A DNA stretch of 64,000 bases from Pseudorhodoferax aquiterrae (GTDB taxonomy: Bacteria > Pseudomonadota > Gammaproteobacteria > Burkholderiales > Burkholderiaceae_C): assembly GCF_014652235.1 (NCBI RefSeq), contig NZ_BMYK01000018.1:1-64000 (forward strand). The letters are read 5' to 3'. Positions 59,552-64,000 of the stretch are shown in pieces (the stretch's first letter is position 1; each line of letters begins with the position of its first letter). Made by a program: the position numbers and the translations under genes. The notes below the pieces were generated by a model that saw only the letters and a program-made list of their open reading frames with translations, searched no databases and was not told the DNA's origin.

Positions 59552-59763
59552 CGCCCGAAACCGTTCCCATCGTGCTCGACGGCCAGCCGCACGCGCTGGC
59601 CGCTGGCAGCACGCTGGCCACGCTGGTTGCCGCGCTGGGCCACCAGCCCGAGGCCGTCAGCACGGCCGTCAACGGCGTCTTCGTCGCGCGCGGCCACCGC
59701 CACGACTATGCATTGCACAGCGGCGATGCCGTCGTGCTGTTCCAACCCATCACCGGAGGATGA
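59548..59763 (+). CDS. thiS: Sulfur-carrier protein ThiS
   Basis: A 71-residue ubiquitin-fold carrier ending in the required Gly-Gly (FQPITGG). It carries sulfur as a C-terminal thiocarboxylate to the ThiG reaction. Typical core: LAAGSTLATLVAALG and TAVNGVFVARGHR. The adenylating partner ThiF is not in this operon. ATGA overlap with thiO, and 3 bp before thiG. Confidence 0.95.
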   Translation: MTPETVPIVLDGQPHALAAGSTLATLVAALGHQPEAVSTAVNGVFVARGHRHDYALHSGDAVVLFQPITGG

Positions 59764-59766
59764 ACC

Positions 59767-60588
59767 ATGCCTGAGGCTGGAGCACCGAACGAGCGCTGGC
59801 AGGTGGCCGGCACTTCTCTCACGAGCCGCTTTTTGCTCGGCACGGCCGGCTACCCTTCGCCCCAGGTCCTGGGCGAGGCCATTGCGGCCTCGGGCGCCGA
59901 GGTCGTCACCGTGGGCCTCAAGCGCGCGCTCGCGGCGGGTGGCGACAACGGCTTCGTCGCCATCGTGCGCGCGGCCGTGCAGCAACAGGGCGCGCGGCTG
60001 CTGCCGAACACCGCCGGCTGCCGTACGGCGCGCGAGGCCGTGCAACTGGCGTACATGGCGCGCGAGCTCTACGACACGCCCTGGCTCAAGCTGGAGGTGG
60101 TGGGCGACGAGCACACGCTGCAGCCCGACCCGTTCGAGCTGCTGCAGGCCGCGCAGCAGCTCGTGCGCGACGGTTTCGTGGTCTGGCCTTATTGCACGGA
60201 CGATCTCGTGCTGTGCCGCCGCCTGCTCGACGTGGGTTGTCCGGTGCTGATGCCCTGGGGCGCGCCGATCGGCTCGGGGCAGGGGCTGCTGAATCCCTTC
60301 GCGCTGCGCAGCTTGCGCGAGCGCCTGCCCGACGCCACGCTGATCGTCGATGCCGGCATCGGCGCGCCCTCGCATGCGGCGCAGGCGCTGGAGCTGGGCT
60401 TCGACGCGGTGCTCTTGAACTCGGCCGTGGCCCAGGCGCGCGACCCCGTGCGCATGGCTGCTGCGTTCCGGGCGGCCGTGCAGGCGGGCAGGGCGGCGTG
60501 GCAGGCGGGTGTGATGGCCCGGCAGGACTTCGCCGTGCCGAGCACGCAGGTCGGCGGCGCACCGTTGCTGATCGGAGGCGCGGCATGA
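59767..60588 (+). CDS. thiG: Thiazole synthase ThiG
   Basis: A 273-residue TIM-barrel enzyme combining DXP, iminoglycine and ThiS-thiocarboxylate to the thiazole phosphate. The Schiff-base Lys lies in PWLKLEVVGDEHTLQPD; also SRFLLGTAGYPSP, LPNTAGCRTAREAVQLA, MPWGAPIGSGQGLLNP and DAGIGAPSHAAQALELGFDA (phosphate site). Its stop overlaps the start of the thiDE gene by 3 bases. Confidence 0.96.
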   Translation: MPEAGAPNERWQVAGTSLTSRFLLGTAGYPSPQVLGEAIAASGAEVVTVGLKRALAAGGDNGFVAIVRAAVQQQGARLLPNTAGCRTAREAVQLAYMARELYDTPWLKLEVVGDEHTLQPDPFELLQAAQQLVRDGFVVWPYCTDDLVLCRRLLDVGCPVLMPWGAPIGSGQGLLNPFALRSLRERLPDATLIVDAGIGAPSHAAQALELGFDAVLLNSAVAQARDPVRMAAAFRAAVQAGRAAWQAGVMARQDFAVPSTQVGGAPLLIGGAA

Positions 60589-62168
60589 AGCGCATCTGGA
60601 GCATCGCCGGCACCGACAGCAGCGGCGGCGCCGGCCTCGCCGCCGACCAGCGCGCGATCGATGCCTGGCCCGACGCCCACTTCTGCGGCGTGGTGGCGGC
60701 CGTCACCGCGCAGAACTCCCAGGCCGTCACGCGCGTGGAGGCTGTCAGCCCGCAGCTGCTGGACGCGCAGCTGGCCGCGCTCGAGGCCGACATGCCGCCG
60801 GCCGCTGTGAAGACCGGGCTGCTGGCCGACGCCGCCCAGATGCGCAGCGTGGCCGCCTGGACCGACCGCCTGCGCGAGGCCCATGCCGGCCTGCCGCTGG
60901 TGGTCGACCCGGTGCTGGGCGCCAGCAGCGGCGCCAACTTCGCCGACGACGGCGCGGTCGCGGCCTACCGCGCGCACCTGCTGCCGCGCGCCACGCTGAT
61001 CACGCCGAACCGGCGCGAGGCCGCGCGCCTGCTAGGCCTTCCCGGCCTGCGCCGCGACGAGGTGCCGGACGCAGCCCAGGCCCTGCGCGCGCTGGGCGCC
61101 CAGGCCGTCTGCATCACGGGCGGCGACCCGGCCGACACCCCGGACGATGCCACGCCCGAGGAAGCCGCCTTGGCAATGGACTGGCTGGCCAGCCCGCAGG
61201 CCAGCGGCTGGCTTGCGCTGCCGCGCATCGGCACGGGCAACACCCATGCCACGGGCTGCACCTTCGCGAGCAGCGCGGCGACCGCGCTGGCCCATGGTTT
61301 CGTCGCGGCCGACGCGGTGGTGCTGGCCAAGATGGCTGCCACGCATGCGCTGCGCCATGGCCATGCGGCCGGGCGCGGCCCGGGCCAGGTGCTGGCGCGG
61401 CCCGGGTTCCATGCCGAGCCTGGCCTTCTGCCCACCATGGGCTGGGGCGACGAGCTGCCCTGGGCGGTACCGGCTGGCGTGCGCGCCGCGCCGCTGGGCC
61501 TGTACGCCATCGTCGACAGCGCCGCACGCGTGCAGGCCGTGCTGGCCAGCGGCGTGCGCAGCGTGCAGCTGCGCATCAAGCAGCCCGCGGCCGCCACGCC
61601 GGCTTGGTGGGATGCGCTGCACGCCCAGGTGGCCGAGGCCGCGGCCACCTGCCGTGCCGCGGGCGCGCGCCTGTTCGTCAACGACCACTGGCAGCTGGCC
61701 GCGCAGCATGGCGCGCACGGCGTGCACCTGGGCCAGGAAGACCTGCTCGCCTTGGACGCCGGCCAGCGTGCCGCGCTGCGCGCGAGCGGCCTGGCGCTGG
61801 GTGTGAGTTCGCACAGCCTGTGGGAGTTGGCGCGCGCGCGCAGCCTGGCGCCGGCCTACATCGCCTGCGGCCCGGTCTGGCCCACGCTGACCAAGGCCAT
61901 GCCCTGGCGGCCCCAGGGGCTGGACAACCTGGCCTGGTGGTGTGCGATGGCGGGCACGCCCGTGGTGGCCATCGGCGGCGTGCTCGACCCGGCGCAGATC
62001 GGCGCGGCGGCCGAGGCCGGGGCCGACGGCATCTGCGTCGTGCGCATGCTGGGCGAGAGGCCGGCGGAGACGGTGCCTGCCATGCTGGCGGCACTGGCTG
62101 GCCATTGGCCGGCTGAGCCACGCGCGGGTGCCGCCGTGCCCTGGCCACGCCACAGCCTCGCGCCTTGA
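60585..62168 (+). CDS. thiDE: Bifunctional ThiD-ThiE: HMP-P kinase / thiamine-phosphate synthase
   Basis: A 527-residue fusion. ThiD (~1-285) has IAGTDSSGGAGLAADQRAID, VVDPVLGASSG, LITPNRREAARLLG and GTGNTHATGCTFASS (anion hole). ThiE (~300-515) has YAIVDS, VRSVQLRIKQ, RLFVNDHWQLA, GVHLGQEDL, GVSSHSLWELARA, YIACGPVWPTLTKA and PVVAIGGV. The ThiE active-site run usually reads QLRDK; here Ile replaces Asp, to be noted. GGAGG precedes the ATG. The fusion makes HMP-PP and joins it to the thiazole made by ThiG. Confidence 0.93.
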   Translation: MKRIWSIAGTDSSGGAGLAADQRAIDAWPDAHFCGVVAAVTAQNSQAVTRVEAVSPQLLDAQLAALEADMPPAAVKTGLLADAAQMRSVAAWTDRLREAHAGLPLVVDPVLGASSGANFADDGAVAAYRAHLLPRATLITPNRREAARLLGLPGLRRDEVPDAAQALRALGAQAVCITGGDPADTPDDATPEEAALAMDWLASPQASGWLALPRIGTGNTHATGCTFASSAATALAHGFVAADAVVLAKMAATHALRHGHAAGRGPGQVLARPGFHAEPGLLPTMGWGDELPWAVPAGVRAAPLGLYAIVDSAARVQAVLASGVRSVQLRIKQPAAATPAWWDALHAQVAEAAATCRAAGARLFVNDHWQLAAQHGAHGVHLGQEDLLALDAGQRAALRASGLALGVSSHSLWELARARSLAPAYIACGPVWPTLTKAMPWRPQGLDNLAWWCAMAGTPVVAIGGVLDPAQIGAAAEAGADGICVVRMLGERPAETVPAMLAALAGHWPAEPRAGAAVPWPRHSLAP

Positions 62169-62477
62169 CGCATCTCAAACTGTTTCTTTGATTCGACAAA
62201 TCATCGAATTCATTTGCTCCAAATTTGTTGCGCTGCTAGACTTTTTTCAGGCGGCAACGCAGCGAAAGCTGCGCACGAAAACACCGGCACCGGCCGGCGC
62301 GCATGCATCGGAGCGGGCGCTGGCCTGGCATCCGGCGGGCTCACAAGGGCCTTTGGACACCGTGCGCGCATCCCTGCGATGCCGCCGTCGCCCCGTCCTC
62401 CAGAACCGCAGGGATCCCATGTTCATTTCCACTGTTCCCCCCCTCCTCAGGCGCACCGCGCAAGCGGAGCAGCAAGC
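62169..62477. other. Intergenic region upstream of the chemoreceptor gene
   Basis: 309 bp, the first 90 unusually A/T-rich for this genome. ATTCGA (62191-62196) and TCGAAT (62204-62209) form an inverted repeat around seven bases and may be an operator. A 20-codon open frame (62419-62481) ends overlapping the chemoreceptor ATG; its status is uncertain. No terminator for the thi operon was found. Confidence 0.45.
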
Positions 62478-64000
62478 ATGAGCGGCCTGCGCAATGTCCG
62501 CATCGGTGCGCGGCTGGGTCTGGCCTTCGGCCTGATCCTGTTGATCGTCGCGGCCAGCACGGCCATGGGCGTCTGGCGCCTGGAGCAGTCCGACGCCGCC
62601 ACCCAGCAACTGGGCACGCTGGACAAGGAGCGCCAGGAGGTCGCGATCCGCTGGCGCCAGACCATCGATTTGAACTGGGTGCGCACCGAGGCCGCGCTGC
62701 TGGACTCGGACACCAGCCGCATCCCGCGCTGGCAGGCCGACATGGACAAGACCTCGCAGATCACGACGGCCTCGCGCGAGCGGCTGCACCAACTGGTGAC
62801 CACCGACATCGGCAAGCGCATGCTGCAGGACATCGATGCGCGCCGCGAGGCCTACCGCACACCGCGCGCGGCCCTGCTCAAGCGGCGCCAGGCCGGTGAG
62901 GACGTGTCGGCCGAACTCGAGCGCACGCTGCGTCCGCTGGCCACGGCCTACAGCGACAGCATCCTGACGCTGGAAAAGCGCCAGCAGGAGCTCTACGCCG
63001 AGTCGCTGCGCAGCGCCGGCAGCGCGGCAGACCAGGGCCAGACCGTGCTGATCGTGAGCGGCATTGCCGCCGTGCTGCTGGGCGCGCTGTTCGCCTGGGC
63101 GATCTCGCGCTCGATCACGCAGCCGCTGGCCGAGGCCGGCGTGGTGGCGCGCCGCATCGCCGATGGCGACCTCACGCAGCCCGTGCACGTCGAGGGTCGT
63201 GACGAGGCGGCCGCCCTGGCCGCGGCCTTGCGCGACATGCAGCAGCAACTGGCCAGCGTGGTGGCCGGCGTGCGCCGCAACGCCGATGGCGTGGCCACCG
63301 CCAGCGCCGAGATCGCGCACGGCAACAACGACCTGTCGGCGCGCACCGAGCAACAGGCTTCGGCGCTGGAGGAGACCGCGGCGTCCATGGAGCAGCTCAG
63401 CTCCACCGTGCGGCAGAACGCCGACAATGCCCGCCAGGCCAAGAGCCTGGCCGAGAACGCGGCCAGCGTGGCCGGCCGCGGCGGCGAAGTCGTGGCCCGC
63501 GTGGTCGACACGATGAAGGGCATCGACGAGAGCTCGGGCAAGATCGCCAGCATCATCGGCACCATCGATTCCATCGCCTTCCAGACCAACATCCTGGCGC
63601 TCAACGCGGCCGTGGAGGCCGCGCGCGCCGGCGATCAGGGCCGCGGCTTCGCGGTGGTGGCCAGCGAGGTGCGCAGCCTGGCCGGCCGCTCGGCCGAGGC
63701 CGCGCGCGAGATCAAGGCCTTGATCGGCACCAGTGTGGAGCGCGTGCAGCAGGGCACGGTGCTGGTCGGCGAGGCCGGCAGCACCATGCAGGAAGTGGTG
63801 GCCGCGATCCAGCGCGTGAGCGATCTGGTCGGCGAGATCAGCGCGGCCAGCAACGAGCAGAGCGCGGGCGTGTCGCAGGTGGGCGAGGCCGTCACGCAGA
63901 TGGACCAGGCCACGCAGCAGAACGCCGCCCTGGTGGAGGAATCGGCCGCGGCGGCCGACAGCCTGCGTGGCCAGGCCGAGCAGCTGGTGCAGGCCATGGC
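62478..64000 (+). CDS. Methyl-accepting chemotaxis protein (3' end outside window)
   Basis: At least 507 residues, cut by the window end. N-terminal helix ([20 protein letters not shown]), a periplasmic four-helix-bundle-like sensor (~35-190), second helix ([20 protein letters not shown]), HAMP (~210-265) and the cytoplasmic signalling domain with its highly conserved tip [20 protein letters not shown] and [19 protein letters not shown]. The tip is identical in type to Tsr/Tar-like receptors. Ligand unknown. Whether it ends with a CheR-docking pentapeptide cannot be seen. Confidence 0.95.
   Translation, partial: MSGLRNVRIGARLGLAFGLILLIVAASTAMGVWRLEQSDAATQQLGTLDKERQEVAIRWRQTIDLNWVRTEAALLDSDTSRIPRWQADMDKTSQITTASRERLHQLVTTDIGKRMLQDIDARREAYRTPRAALLKRRQAGEDVSAELERTLRPLATAYSDSILTLEKRQQELYAESLRSAGSAADQGQTVLIVSGIAAVLLGALFAWAISRSITQPLAEAGVVARRIADGDLTQPVHVEGRDEAAALAAALRDMQQQLASVVAGVRRNADGVATASAEIAHGNNDLSARTEQQASALEETAASMEQLSSTVRQNADNARQAKSLAENAASVAGRGGEVVARVVDTMKGIDESSGKIASIIGTIDSIAFQTNILALNAAVEAARAGDQGRGFAVVASEVRSLAGRSAEAAREIKALIGTSVERVQQGTVLVGEAGSTMQEVVAAIQRVSDLVGEISAASNEQSAGVSQVGEAVTQMDQATQQNAALVEESAAAADSLRGQAEQLVQAM

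Overview
The window is about 68-70% G+C with strong third-position G/C bias. Its gene families (Bug/TctC binding protein, UraD-allantoate amidohydrolase fusion, azurin, ThiD-ThiE fusion, many FCD-type GntR and LysR regulators, several c-di-GMP proteins) point to a Burkholderiales beta-proteobacterium, most likely Comamonadaceae. This is inferred from gene content; no 16S rRNA is present. I see no phage, transposase, CRISPR array or replication origin. The window looks chromosomal.

Layout. 1-151: fragment of a dispersed non-coding repeat. 152-12444 (minus): an eleven-gene transcription unit for uptake and breakdown of an unidentified nitrogenous, amide-type compound: class II aldolase, peptide-type ABC transporter, 2-hydroxyacid dehydrogenase, class III aminotransferase, histone-deacetylase-like amidohydrolase, M20 carbamoyl hydrolase, EamA exporter and a GntR regulator. 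Most junctions overlap by 4 bp or are nearly contiguous, and a palindrome sits on the first start codon. 12642-14156: RbgA/YlqF-type GTPase and a membrane-anchored Mrr-like protein. 14458-27907: signalling block with HD-GYP, MASE3-like/PAS/GGDEF/EAL, two large hybrid kinases with HPt domains, an OmpR-type response regulator and a MAPEG protein.

28243-32775 (minus): zinc acquisition operon (AztD-like lipoprotein, His-rich outer-membrane protein, zinc-binding protein, permease, Zur) behind a Zur-box-like palindrome. It lacks the ATPase gene. 32928-45160: purine/ureide and glyoxylate cluster (xanthine/urate permease, HIU hydrolase, Gcl, Hyi, GlxR, LysR, GntR, PuuE allantoinase, UraD-AllC fusion, atypical M20 protein). 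A long inverted-repeat element separates gcl from its LysR neighbour. 45239-49013: azurin behind an FNR/ANR-like site, RutE-like nitroreductase, flavin monooxygenase and SDR, with a second dispersed repeat. 49033-54009: LysR regulator divergent from TctC, D-2-hydroxyglutarate dehydrogenase and HglS, the last two catalysing consecutive steps from 2-oxoadipate to 2-oxoglutarate. 53999-56104: diguanylate cyclase and a small unknown protein. 56276-56352: tRNA-Arg(UCU). 56461-62168: TPP riboswitch with thiC-thiO-thiS-thiG-thiDE. 62478-end: chemoreceptor cut by the window edge.

Functionally, the purine cluster can carry 5-hydroxyisourate to allantoate, and its glyoxylate branch (Gcl, Hyi, GlxR) can convert the glyoxylate end-product to glycerate. 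The step releasing glyoxylate has no obvious gene; the atypical M20 protein is a candidate. The best candidates for undescribed biology are the eleven-gene catabolic operon, the ATPase-less zinc operon and the M20 protein with substituted metal ligands.
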